From M3007 sp037130425 (GTDB lineage: Bacteria; Bacteroidota; Bacteroidia; Chitinophagales; Saprospiraceae), in NCBI GenBank assembly GCA_037130425.1, contig JBAXTB010000003.1:1-62699 (forward strand): 62,699 nucleotides of DNA. Reading direction: 5' to 3'. Shown piece by piece: positions 7,851 through 16,692 of the stretch. Positions within the stretch are counted from its first letter, which is position 1, and every line of letters begins with the position of its first letter. The translations under genes and the position numbers were made by a program. Below the pieces are notes generated by a model. It was not told where the DNA came from. It made no database searches and saw nothing but the letters and a program-made list of their open reading frames with translations.

Positions 7851-9884
7851 ATGGTACAACTCAACTCGAACGATTTTAAACCATACATTCCAGCCGAAGA
7901 TACCTCGGTCAAAGAATTTACCCTCCGAGCGGTTTTATTGGGATCTTTATTTGGCGTCTTGTTTGGCGCGGCAACGGTTTACCTCGCCCTCAAAGCCGGA
8001 CTGACGGTGTCGGCATCCATACCGATTGCGGTGCTGGCTATTTCCTTGGGCCGTAAATTTTTGGGCACCACCATCTTGGAAAACAACATCATCCAAACCA
8101 CAGGCTCCGCAGGTGAATCCGTGGCGGCAGGTGTGGTGTTTACCCTGCCAGCCTTTTTATTTCTGAGCGACGGCATCGGCAAAGGATATTTCAATTATTG
8201 GACGATTTTGATGCTGGCTATTTTCGGCGGTATTCTCGGCGTTCTGATGATGATCCCGCTGCGCCGCTCCCTGATTGTAAAAGAACACGCCAACCTACCC
8301 TACCCGGAAGGCACTGCCTGCGCGCAAGTGTTGATTGCGGGTGAAAAAGGCGGCGATTTTGCAAAAACAGCCTATCAGGGGCTTGGTTTTGCATTTGCTT
8401 ATGCCTTGTTGCAACGGGTTTTTCATGTCATTGCGGAAGTGCCGAAATTTGCCACCGGCATTGCCAATAAATACTTGCCCGCTGCGGTCGTAAGCGGCGA
8501 AATCACACCGGAATATTTGGGCGTGGGTTACATCATCGGCCCGCGTATCGCAGGCGTATTGGTCGCAGGCGGCGTGTTGGCCTGGATGGGGTTGATTCCC
8601 TTGCTCGCCACGTTGGTAACGCCGGATACGATTGCCGCGCAACTTTCCAAATTGGGCCTGATGGATCCGACAGTGGTGAGCGCGCGTTTCGGCTGGGATC
8701 CTGCAACGCATTCATTTACAAACCTTTCCGATGCCGTTTATCGCGCGTACGTGCGCCAGATCGGCGCGGGCGCGGTGGCGGGCGCGGGCTTCATCACCTT
8801 GTTTAAAACCTTCCCGACCATCGTTTCTTCTTTCCGGGAAAGTTTGGCCGACATGCGCAACCGCGATAAAAATGTGGCGGTGTCCCGCACGGAAAACGAT
8901 TTGTCGCTTAAAGTGGTCGGTATCGGCGCGCTTGCCTTAATTTTACTGATGGCTGTGTTGCCAAACGTGCCGGGCGATGGCTTTTTAAGCAAATTATTGA
9001 TCGGCGTGCTGGTGATTATTTTCGGTTTCTTCTTTGTGACCGTTTCAAGCCGCATCGTGGGCATCATCGGTAGCAGCAACAATCCGATTTCCGGGATGAC
9101 CATCGCGACCATCATGGGCACCGCGCTTGTCTTTATCGGCGTAGGTTGGACCGGCAAAGTGTACGAACCCATGGCGCTTGTGGTGGGCAGCATGATTTGT
9201 ATTGCTGCTGCAAACGCCGGTGCAACTTCGCAAGACTTAAAAACGGGCTATATCGTAGGCGCCACGCCGAAATACCAGCAATTGGCCTTGTTTATCGGCG
9301 TAATTGTATCCACCTTGGTCATCGGTTTTACCGTCCAGTTTCTGGACAACCCGACGGCTGAAATGCGGGCCGCCGGGATTGAACACGCGATTGGTGAAAA
9401 ATTCAACGCACCGCAGGCGACCCTGATGGCGACCTTGATAAAAGGACTGTTGTCGTTCAACCTCGACTGGCAGTTTGTGCTCGTGGGTGTATTTGTGGCC
9501 ATCACGATGGAACTGTGCGAAGTAAAATCGCTGTCATTTGCCGTAGGTCTTTACCTGCCGCTTGCGACGACCCTGCCGATCTGGATTGGCGGCGTGTTGC
9601 GCGGCCTGACCGACTGGATGGCCAAACGCAAGGGAGAAGAGGCCGAGGACGCCGATTTGGGCAAAGGAAGTTTGTTTGCGACCGGCTTAGTGGCGGGCGG
9701 CGCCCTGGCGGGGGTTGTTGTAGCCATGTTGCAGGCATCTGACGTGACGGCCAAACCACTTGAAACACTCAGCTTGGAACACGGCATCGCTGGCGGACTT
9801 GGCGCAAGCGGCTACGACTTGTTGGGCGTTCTGTTTTACGCAACTTTGGCGTTTTTCCTCATTCGGGCGGCGCGCAAGAAGTAG
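7851..9884 (+). CDS. OPT family oligopeptide transporter
   Basis: OPT proteins are proton-coupled importers of oligopeptides or metal chelates in the inner membrane. The product (677 residues from the ATG at 7851) starts MVQLNSNDFKPYIPAEDTSVKEFTLRAV. It has many hydrophobic segments, among them GSLFGVLFGAATVYLALKAG, the PIAVLAISLGR region, the NNIIQTTGSAGES motif typical of the family, and NLPYPEGTACAQVL. The frame is open upstream to 7581 across the divergent promoter of the PorP-like gene; that extension has no family resemblance and is rejected. Substrate cannot be told from sequence. Confidence 0.92.
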   Translation: MVQLNSNDFKPYIPAEDTSVKEFTLRAVLLGSLFGVLFGAATVYLALKAGLTVSASIPIAVLAISLGRKFLGTTILENNIIQTTGSAGESVAAGVVFTLPAFLFLSDGIGKGYFNYWTILMLAIFGGILGVLMMIPLRRSLIVKEHANLPYPEGTACAQVLIAGEKGGDFAKTAYQGLGFAFAYALLQRVFHVIAEVPKFATGIANKYLPAAVVSGEITPEYLGVGYIIGPRIAGVLVAGGVLAWMGLIPLLATLVTPDTIAAQLSKLGLMDPTVVSARFGWDPATHSFTNLSDAVYRAYVRQIGAGAVAGAGFITLFKTFPTIVSSFRESLADMRNRDKNVAVSRTENDLSLKVVGIGALALILLMAVLPNVPGDGFLSKLLIGVLVIIFGFFFVTVSSRIVGIIGSSNNPISGMTIATIMGTALVFIGVGWTGKVYEPMALVVGSMICIAAANAGATSQDLKTGYIVGATPKYQQLALFIGVIVSTLVIGFTVQFLDNPTAEMRAAGIEHAIGEKFNAPQATLMATLIKGLLSFNLDWQFVLVGVFVAITMELCEVKSLSFAVGLYLPLATTLPIWIGGVLRGLTDWMAKRKGEEAEDADLGKGSLFATGLVAGGALAGVVVAMLQASDVTAKPLETLSLEHGIAGGLGASGYDLLGVLFYATLAFFLIRAARKK

Positions 9885-10219
9885 GAATGCCTTTAAAAAC
9901 AAGTTGCGAGTTTTGATTCCGTCTAAATAATGCTTTTTGTCCGTTCTATTTCAAACGAAAATTGGGTGGTTGCGTTCATCAAAGTAGTTTTACGGCGGAA
10001 AACTAAAAACCGAATAAATACTTTGTTTTTAGTTTTGTTGTGGTATATTTTTTATAAAATTTGCTGCTTCTATGGCGAACGCAAAGTGGTTTTGAAACAT
10101 CTTGGATTCTAATCTTTTGAAAATCAAAGTTTTTTATCCATTTACCCTTTCGCCCCACTTTAAACGCGCTATAAACGTTTGTTAAACGAAAATCACACTT
10201 TCACCATTCATCACATAAA
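9885..10219. other. Intergenic region upstream of sdhC
   Basis: This AT-rich 335-bp gap presumably holds the sdh promoter, though no clean TTTG/TAnnTTTG pair stands out. A 60-codon frame (9930-10112) shows no family resemblance and is not called. Confidence 0.4.
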
Positions 10220-10903
10220 ATGAGTTGGTTTACTAAATTTTTAACTTCGTCGCTGGGCCAGAAATTCGTGATGGCGCTGACCGGCATTTTTCTGATGCTT
10301 TTTTTGATTGTTCACCTGATCGGCAACCTTCAGTTGTTAAACGACGACGGCGGGGAATCCTTCAATCAGTATGCGTACTTTATGACGCACAACCCACTGA
10401 TCAAAACCGTATCGTATTTGCTTTATGCCTCCATCCTGCTTCATGCCATTCAGGGCATTTTGCTGTGGCGCAAAAACCGAGCGGCGCGCGGAAACGTTCG
10501 TTACGCTGTGAACCACGTGCGCAGTTCCGAAATTGCATCGCGGAACATGGCTTGGCTGGGTATCATTATCTTCGTATTCATTGTGCTGCACATGTACCAG
10601 TTTTGGTTTCAAATGCACTGGGGCGCTTTACAATACCTTGATTATGATGGATATAAGCACCCGATTAAGGATTTATACTCCTTGGTAGCGGCCTCTTATC
10701 AAAACCTTGGGTACGTTGTGTTTTATGTGATATGTATGGGCGTTGTAGGTTATCACCTCTGGCACGGGTTCTGGTCGGCGTTCCAAACCCTGGGTTTGAA
10801 CCACCGCCGGTACACGCCGCTGATCAAAGGAATTGGCATTGTTTACTCCGTCGGCGTATCGCTGCTTTTTGCACTGATCCCGATTTGGATGTACCTGAAA
10901 TAA
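10220..10903 (+). CDS. sdhC: Succinate dehydrogenase cytochrome b subunit
   Basis: This is the membrane anchor that carries haem b and passes electrons between the SdhA/B head and quinone. The 227-residue protein starts MSWFTKFLTSSLGQKFVMALTG and has about five hydrophobic segments: FLMLFLIVHLIGNLQLL, VSYLLYASILLHAIQGILLW, WLGIIIFVFIVLHMYQFWF, LGYVVFYVICMGVVGYHLWHG and GIGIVYSVGVSLLFALIPIWMYL. Histidines in the helices (IVHLIG, LLHAIQ, VLHMYQ, YHLWHG) are the likely haem ligands. This fits the single-subunit type B anchor of Bacteroidota. sdhA follows after 85 bp. Confidence 0.93.
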   Translation: MSWFTKFLTSSLGQKFVMALTGIFLMLFLIVHLIGNLQLLNDDGGESFNQYAYFMTHNPLIKTVSYLLYASILLHAIQGILLWRKNRAARGNVRYAVNHVRSSEIASRNMAWLGIIIFVFIVLHMYQFWFQMHWGALQYLDYDGYKHPIKDLYSLVAASYQNLGYVVFYVICMGVVGYHLWHGFWSAFQTLGLNHRRYTPLIKGIGIVYSVGVSLLFALIPIWMYLK

Positions 10904-10988
10904 TAAAGGTTGTGAAAAAGCACGCGAAAAAGGCGGCTATTTTACTTCCATTTTTCATTCAATCGCTTTTTATTCATTCTACGATATT

Positions 10989-12914
10989 ATGGCAACTGCG
11001 CTCGATTCAAAAATTCCTGCCGGAAATTTGGCAGAAAAATGGACGCAATACAAAGGCAGCGTTCCACTTGTAGCGCCCAACAACAAACGCCGCATCGACA
11101 TCATCATCATTGGCTCCGGCTTGGCTGGCGCCTCTGCTGCTGCCTCGCTGGGCGAATTGGGGTATAACGTGAAATGTTTTACGTTTCACGACAGTCCGCG
11201 CCGCGCGCACTCCATTGCAGCGCAAGGCGGGATCAATGCTGCCAAAAACTACCGCAATGACGGCGACTCTGTGTACCGTTTGTTTTATGATACCATCAAA
11301 GGCGGCGATTACCGCGCACGCGAAGGCAATGTGCGTCGCTTAGCGGAAGTTTCCAGCGCGATTATCGACCAGTGCGTCGCGCAAGGCGTTCCGTTCGCGC
11401 GCGAATACGGCGGCTTGCTCGACAATCGCTCGTTCGGCGGTACGCAGGTAGAACGCACGTTTTACGCGCGCGGCCAAACAGGACAACAATTGCTCATTGG
11501 CGCTTATCAGGCGTTGAGCCGCCAGGTGCATTTGGGTACGGTAAAACTGTACAACCGCCACGAAATGTTGGACACGGTTATCGTGGACGGCAAATGTCGC
11601 GGCGTAATTGTGCGCAACCTGCTCACCGGTGAACTGGAACGCCATTCTGCCCACGCCGTGGTATTGGCGACTGGCGGTTACGGCAACGTATTTTACCTGA
11701 GTACCAATGCCATGATGTGCAACACCTCGGCGACTTGGCGGGCACACCGTCGGGGCGCATTTTTTGCAAATCCTTGCTACACGCAGATCCACCCGACTTG
11801 TATCCCGGTTTCCGGCGACTACCAATCGAAACTGACCCTTATGTCGGAATCGCTGCGGAACGACGGACGCTGCTGGGTACCAAAGGATCCGGCTGATCGC
11901 CTGAAACACCCTTCCCAAATACCGGAGGAAGCGCGCGATTACTACCTCGAACGCCGTTACCCGGCCTTCGGAAACTTGGTTCCGCGCGACATTGCCAGCC
12001 GTGCCGCAAAAATTGAATGCGACCACGGAAAAGGCGTAGGCCCTTCAGGCTTAGCGGTTTACCTCGACTTTGCCGACGCCATCAAACGCCTTGGTAAAGA
12101 CACGGTAGAAGCTCGTTATGGCAACTTGTTTGAAATGTATGAAAAAATCACCGGCGACAACCCGTATGAAGTACCGATGCGGATTTACCCGGCGGTACAC
12201 TACACGATGGGCGGTTTGTGGGTCGATTATAATTTGATGACCACGGTACCGGGTTTGTATGCCTGCGGCGAAGCCAATTTCAGTGACCACGGCGCCAACC
12301 GCCTCGGCGCATCTGCCTTGATGCAGGGTTTGGCCGACGGTTATTTCGTATTGCCTTACACCATCGGCTCTTACCTGAGCAACGAAATCCGTACCGGCGC
12401 CATTTCTACCGATACGCCGGAGTTTGAATCAGCAGAAAAAGACGTGCGTGATCGCCTTAATCAATTGTTGAGTCTGGGCGGTTCGCAAAGTGTGGAAAGT
12501 TTCCACCGCCGTTTGGGCAAAATCATGTGGGACTACTGCGGCATGGCCCGCAACGAGGAAGGTCTGAAAAAAGCCATCGGTATGATCCGCGAATTGCGCG
12601 CTGAATTCTGGCGCGACGCCTTCGTACCAGGCAGCGCCAACGATTACAACCCGGAACTTGAAAAAGCATCGCGCGTAGCCGACTTTTTGGAACTTGGAGA
12701 ATTGATGTGTGTAGATGCGCTAAACCGCAATGAATCGTGCGGCGGCCACTTCCGCGAAGAATACCAAACAGAAGATGGAGAAGCGCTTCGGAATGACGAA
12801 GAGTTCAAATACGTAGCAGCTTGGGAATGGACCGGCGAAAGCGGCGCCCAGGAATTGAATAAGGAACCTTTGGATTATGAAGTGGTAAAAGTTTCACAAC
12901 GGAGCTACAAGTAG
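10989..12914 (+). CDS. sdhA: Succinate dehydrogenase / fumarate reductase flavoprotein subunit
   Basis: SdhA oxidises succinate to fumarate with covalently bound FAD. The 641-residue protein has the dinucleotide-binding site IIIGSGLAGASAAASLGELG (about residues 37-56), the FAD-linkage region RRAHSIAAQGGINAAKNY, and in the capping domain the HPTCIPVSGD segment. The C-terminal half carries the FAD-binding GLYACGEANFSDHGANRLGASAL and ends with the helical domain. Length and order match the soxB-type enzyme of Bacteroidota. sdhB does not follow directly: a 1.7-kb stretch with a secreted-protein gene intervenes. Confidence 0.95.
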   Translation: MATALDSKIPAGNLAEKWTQYKGSVPLVAPNNKRRIDIIIIGSGLAGASAAASLGELGYNVKCFTFHDSPRRAHSIAAQGGINAAKNYRNDGDSVYRLFYDTIKGGDYRAREGNVRRLAEVSSAIIDQCVAQGVPFAREYGGLLDNRSFGGTQVERTFYARGQTGQQLLIGAYQALSRQVHLGTVKLYNRHEMLDTVIVDGKCRGVIVRNLLTGELERHSAHAVVLATGGYGNVFYLSTNAMMCNTSATWRAHRRGAFFANPCYTQIHPTCIPVSGDYQSKLTLMSESLRNDGRCWVPKDPADRLKHPSQIPEEARDYYLERRYPAFGNLVPRDIASRAAKIECDHGKGVGPSGLAVYLDFADAIKRLGKDTVEARYGNLFEMYEKITGDNPYEVPMRIYPAVHYTMGGLWVDYNLMTTVPGLYACGEANFSDHGANRLGASALMQGLADGYFVLPYTIGSYLSNEIRTGAISTDTPEFESAEKDVRDRLNQLLSLGGSQSVESFHRRLGKIMWDYCGMARNEEGLKKAIGMIRELRAEFWRDAFVPGSANDYNPELEKASRVADFLELGELMCVDALNRNESCGGHFREEYQTEDGEALRNDEEFKYVAAWEWTGESGAQELNKEPLDYEVVKVSQRSYK

Positions 12915-13030
12915 ACTGTTCTGATCCTGAATAATCACCCTGAAACCGCATTTAAAGTTCTTTGAAATATTGTTTTTCAGCAGTTTATACATAAACATCC
13001 GATTCATATTGTTGATGTTTAAACTCCTCC

Positions 13031-13110
13031 GCAACAGTTTTTGTGCAAATGAACCTGGCTAATCAAATCCAATTAATTGCACAAAATCTATTGCTTTGGC
13101 GCATAAACCG
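13031..13110 (+). repeat. Diverged upstream element shared with 1514-1589, copy 2
   Basis: TTTTGTGCAA and TTGCACAAAA form inverted arms here, followed by TTGCTTTGGCGCATAAACCG. The same order of blocks lies upstream of the gene at 1598. It ends 51 bp before the next start codon. Confidence 0.5.
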
Positions 13111-13161
13111 GTAAAAATTGGACGAACACCCTATTATCTCACCCTCGAATTACTATAAACC

Positions 13162-14508
13162 ATGTACCTAAAACACGCCATTTTTATTGTTTTCTGTTGT
13201 TTGGGCTTCTGTTTAAAAGCGCAACGTGCAATCGAACTGAAAAATCCTTCCTTTGAGGGAAAGCCCACGCCTTCAAAAGCGCCGGACAATTGGGTTTCGT
13301 GCGGGTTCAAAGATGAATCAGCGCCAGATATTCAACCCGGTAGTTACGATGTAACGCTGCCTGCTTTTGACGGCAATACCTATCTTGGATTGGTTACACG
13401 ATCAAACGGGACATACGAATCGGTCTCTCAGACGCTAAAGGAACCACTTCAATTGAATCATAAGTATGTCATTTCTCTTGCTTTGGCAAGGGCGCCGACG
13501 CTCAATTCCAATAGTAGATTGACGTTTCACATGACTAACTTTAATATTCCGGGCAGGTTAAGAATTTGGGGATCAAATCAGGTTTGTGAAAAATCTGAAT
13601 TGCTGGCGGAGTCTAATTTAGTTCAAGATACTGTTTGGAAAATTGAAAATCTTCCAATCAAACCTAAACTTGGCTCTTACACACAATTTTATGTTGAAGC
13701 ATATTATAACGCCTCTGCGGCGCAACCTTATGACGGAAATGTAATGGTGGATCGGATCGCTATAGTTGAAGATAGTGCCCTTTTTAATTTGGTATCATCA
13801 AAGCAACCGGCGTCCATATCTGATCCCAAGACAAACGGTCTACAACTTTTGGAGTTTGCTGTGGTCGATAATTATTGGGGACAATCGGATTCCACAATCA
13901 TTTACATCAAAAATCCTTCTTTTGAATTTATGCACCCGACCGGATTGCCCTATTTTTGGGGATCCGCAGCATTTAAAAACCAAAATTTGCCGGCGGTGCA
14001 TTCTGACCAATACAAATATTCCAATGCGTATGTAGACAAAGATGGTAATATACAATGGAAGGAAGTTACCGATAAACTTGAAACAGTTCCCCATACAGGC
14101 GCACGTTTTTTATGCCTGACCACGCAGCAAAGCGGCATGAAACAACATATCACGCAAGCTTTAGGTCAAACTCTGCAAAAGGATACAAAATACCGGTTTT
14201 CCATTTTTCTCACTTATGGTAAAAACGCACGAGAGTTCAATCCTCAGACGAAGAGACGTGAGAAATATGGCTCGCCAGTTAAACTTAGAATTTGGGGCGG
14301 AAATGAAAGAACGCCGCAAATGGAAGTGTTGGCAGAGTCTTCTGTTATTAAAAATGAAAATTGGGAAGAATCCAAATTTGAATTAAAACCTTTAAAGGAT
14401 TCTTACACGCACCTCACATTAGAGGCAACTTTTGCAAGCGATGAAGACAAGGCGTACAATGGAAATATCCTGATTGACGATTGTTCAACAATCAGAAAAG
14501 ATAAGTAA
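13162..14508 (+). CDS. Secreted protein with two NPSFE jelly-roll-like domains
   Basis: A signal peptide (MYLKHAIFIVFCCLGFCLKA, cut before QRAIELKNPSFEG) leads into two homologous domains. Domain 1 (about 25-215) has NPSFEGKPTPSKAPDNW, DIQPGSYDVTLPAFDGNTYLGLVTR, LRIWG and a closing NVMVDRIAI. Domain 2 (about 250-445) repeats NPSFEFMHPTG, TGARFLCLTT, KLRIWGGNE and NILIDDCS. Such beta-sandwich modules resemble carbohydrate-binding jelly rolls found in Bacteroidota surface proteins; binding is inferred. The C-terminus has no T9SS tail. The gene sits inside the sdh locus and its first domain is paralogous to the product at 15676. Confidence 0.75.
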   Translation: MYLKHAIFIVFCCLGFCLKAQRAIELKNPSFEGKPTPSKAPDNWVSCGFKDESAPDIQPGSYDVTLPAFDGNTYLGLVTRSNGTYESVSQTLKEPLQLNHKYVISLALARAPTLNSNSRLTFHMTNFNIPGRLRIWGSNQVCEKSELLAESNLVQDTVWKIENLPIKPKLGSYTQFYVEAYYNASAAQPYDGNVMVDRIAIVEDSALFNLVSSKQPASISDPKTNGLQLLEFAVVDNYWGQSDSTIIYIKNPSFEFMHPTGLPYFWGSAAFKNQNLPAVHSDQYKYSNAYVDKDGNIQWKEVTDKLETVPHTGARFLCLTTQQSGMKQHITQALGQTLQKDTKYRFSIFLTYGKNAREFNPQTKRREKYGSPVKLRIWGGNERTPQMEVLAESSVIKNENWEESKFELKPLKDSYTHLTLEATFASDEDKAYNGNILIDDCSTIRKDK

Positions 14509-14630
14509 ACTGCTGGAAAACAATGTTTTATTAATATAAAAATCAACAACAGACGTTTTTGGCCGACTGAATAAGTCGGAAAAATTTAAAAGCGCCTGAA
14601 ACACAGCATACACGATCAATCATTCAGAAT

Positions 14631-15386
14631 ATGAAATTGACACTTAAAATCTGGCGCCAGGGCGGCAAATACAAAGGCGAATTTGTCACTTACCAGTTGG
14701 ACAATGTAAACGAGCACATGTCCTTTTTGGAAATGCTCGATGTGTTGAACGAAAGCCTGGTGGCCAAAAAAGAAGAACCTGTGGCATTCGAACACGATTG
14801 CCGCGAAGGTATTTGCGGTACTTGTTCCTTGGTTATCGACGGCCGCGCGCACGGTCCAATGAAAGGCACTACCACTTGCCAGGTTCACATGCGAAACTAT
14901 AAAGACGGCGAAACCATTGTGATCGAACCATTCCGCGCCAAGGCATTTCCGGTAATCAAGGACTTGGTTGTTGACCGTTCTTCTTTTGACCGCATCATCC
15001 AATCGGGCGGTTTCGTGAGTGTGAATACCGGCCAGGCGCAGGACGCCAACAGCATTCCGGTGGAAAAAGACCAGGCTGGTCGCGCATTTGATGCGGCGGC
15101 TTGCATCGGTTGCGGGGCTTGTGTGGCTGCTTGCCCGAATGCATCGGCCATGTTGTTTACGTCTGCCAAAATTTCGCACCTCGCGCTGTTGCCACAGGGT
15201 CAGGTAGAACGCCAACAACGTGTGCTTTCCATGGTTGCACAAATGGACAAAGAGGGTTTTGGCAAATGCTCGAATGTGAAAGCATGCGAAGCGGAATGCC
15301 CGAAAGAAATTTCCGTTGAAAACATCGCGCGCATGAACCGCGAGTATTTGTCGGCAGTATTTGCTTCAGAAAAGGAATTGGCTTAA
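14631..15386 (+). CDS. sdhB: Succinate dehydrogenase / fumarate reductase iron-sulfur subunit
   Basis: SdhB carries electrons from FAD to the membrane anchor through three Fe-S clusters. The 251-residue protein shows the [2Fe-2S] motif CREGICGTCSLVIDGR, followed by CQVH, then the two cluster motifs CIGCGACVAACPNAS and CSNVKACEAECPKEIS. The start is the ATG at 14631. It is separated from sdhA by the secreted-protein gene, so it either shares a long transcript with it or has its own promoter; none is obvious in the 122-bp gap upstream. Confidence 0.95.
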   Translation: MKLTLKIWRQGGKYKGEFVTYQLDNVNEHMSFLEMLDVLNESLVAKKEEPVAFEHDCREGICGTCSLVIDGRAHGPMKGTTTCQVHMRNYKDGETIVIEPFRAKAFPVIKDLVVDRSSFDRIIQSGGFVSVNTGQAQDANSIPVEKDQAGRAFDAAACIGCGACVAACPNASAMLFTSAKISHLALLPQGQVERQQRVLSMVAQMDKEGFGKCSNVKACEAECPKEISVENIARMNREYLSAVFASEKELA

Positions 15387-15437
15387 TTTGATTTGCGATT
15401 AAATTCATCCTATTTTTATCAAGATACCCAGCATAGC

Positions 15438-15550
15438 GCTTGTCATGCCGTAGTTTACGGAGGCAACTACACAAATCCGGCCTTTTCGGATGTTTAGCCA
15501 AGGCTTTTCGTCGTGAACCGGCTTGTGTAGTTGTCTACGACATGACAAGC
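15438..15550. repeat. Palindromic dispersed repeat, CTTGTCATG family, copy 2
   Basis: Begins GCTTGTCATGCCGTAGTTTACGGAGG and ends GTCTACGACATGACAAGC. It lacks the CTGCGTTC block present in copies 1 and 3, so the right arm is shorter. It lies 51 bp after sdhB and may terminate that transcript. Confidence 0.85.
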
Positions 15551-15675
15551 GTCAATCTGGTTTTTAAAAGTAGCAAAGCAAAAATATCGCACAACAGTTA
15601 AAATCAGTCCTTTGAATATTTTTAATCCCTCCCCTCCCGTAAAATGAATTGCGATTCATTTAAAAAATAAAAACC

Positions 15676-16296
15676 ATGATTCGTAAACACCTCATTTTAT
15701 TTACCTTAGTACTATTTTGCGCGAGCCTAACTGCGCAACGAACGATCACACTCTCCAACCCTTCCTTTGAAGGAACGCCCGGCCCCAACTCTGCGCCTGA
15801 TGGTTGGATCGATTGCGGGAAGTCAAAGGAATCGCCTCCTGATATCCAGCCCGGCGCTTTTGATGTTGTGCTCCCTGCATTTGACGGCAAAACATATCTC
15901 GGACTTGTCACACGAGATAATGACACTTGGGAAGCAGTCGGACAAGCATTGCAAGAGCCTTTGCGTACCGGGCATTTTTATGTTTTAAAAATTGCCTTGG
16001 CTCATTCGCCAAAGTACCTTTCCTCATCAAGGTTAACATTGCAAAAAGTAAATTTTACCGCACCGGTTGTCCTGCGTATCTGGGGCGGCACACAAAGCTG
16101 TGACAAGGGCGAACTTCTTGCAGAATCCTCCCTGATTAATGATTCAGAATGGAAAGAGCACAGTTTCGATCTTTCGCCGACCAAAAAAGATTGGGACTAC
16201 CTTATTCTTGAGGCATATTACAAAACACCGGTAAATTTCCCTTACAACGGCAATTTGTTGCTTGATCGCGTTTCTTTGGAAGAAATCGGAAAGTGA
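15676..16296 (+). CDS. Secreted protein with one NPSFEG jelly-roll-like domain
   Basis: A 206-residue product with signal peptide MIRKHLILFTLVLFCASLTA and a single domain: NPSFEGTPGPNSAPDGWIDCG, DIQPGAFDVVLPAFDGKTYLGLVTR, VVLRIWGGTQSCDKGELLAESS, YLILEAYY and NLLLDRVSLEE. It matches domain 1 of the protein at 13162 along its whole length, with LAESS/LAESN and LRIWG shared. A tandem-type duplication on both sides of sdhB is the simplest reading. Likely exported; ligand unknown. Confidence 0.75.
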   Translation: MIRKHLILFTLVLFCASLTAQRTITLSNPSFEGTPGPNSAPDGWIDCGKSKESPPDIQPGAFDVVLPAFDGKTYLGLVTRDNDTWEAVGQALQEPLRTGHFYVLKIALAHSPKYLSSSRLTLQKVNFTAPVVLRIWGGTQSCDKGELLAESSLINDSEWKEHSFDLSPTKKDWDYLILEAYYKTPVNFPYNGNLLLDRVSLEEIGK

Positions 16297-16692
16297 GCAC
16301 GTTGATTTCCGATATCCGATTACATGATTTCCGATTATATTTGGGATTTATGTTGCATATTCAATTTATTAGCAACACTTTGCAACAAACGCTTGATACG
16401 TGTTCTATATCAAAGTAACGATTTAACATCAAAAAAATCCCGAAGTCCGTTCAGAGGTGTCATCTCCGACCAAAGGAGGAGGTGACATCTCTGAACGAAG
16501 ATTACGTGAGCATTTCTGTTCAGAGGTGTCATCTCTAAACGAAGATTATGTGAGCACTTCCGTTCAGAGATGTCACCTTCTCGTGCCTCGAAGATGACAC
16601 CTCTTCACTAATGTTAGCGGCAATAGAAGTGCAAACTCCCCGGCTATTACACGAGATTTCATCAAAAATCGTAAATCAATCGAGAACGGCAA
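16297..16692. other. Gene-free gap with repeat tract
   Basis: AT-rich sequence with repeated GATTTCCGAT blocks (about 16306-16345), then the GGTGTCATCTC repeat tract at 16448-16600. No gene is supported. Confidence 0.6.
16448..16600. repeat. Tandem and inverted GGTGTCATCTC repeat tract
   Basis: The first hairpin (16448-16497) pairs CGTTCAGAGGTGTCATCTCC with GGAGGTGACATCTCTGAACG. After it, a unit of about 43 bp repeats directly (CGAAGATTAYGTGAGCAYTT, then TTCAGAGRTGTCAYCT). A last inverted pair is GAGATGTCACCTTC / GAAGATGACACCTC. The spacers are not unique and the orientation alternates, so this is not a CRISPR array. Confidence 0.8.

Noticed and set aside
9930..10112. A 60-codon hydrophobic frame before sdhC
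   Set aside because: AT-rich sequence gives such frames by chance; no homologous pattern.
11340..12026. A 228-codon frame antisense to sdhA
   Set aside because: A shadow of a strongly conserved flavoprotein gene; it follows from codon bias on the sense strand.
16448..16600. Possible CRISPR array
   Set aside because: Repeat units alternate in orientation, spacers are themselves repeated, and no cas genes are near.
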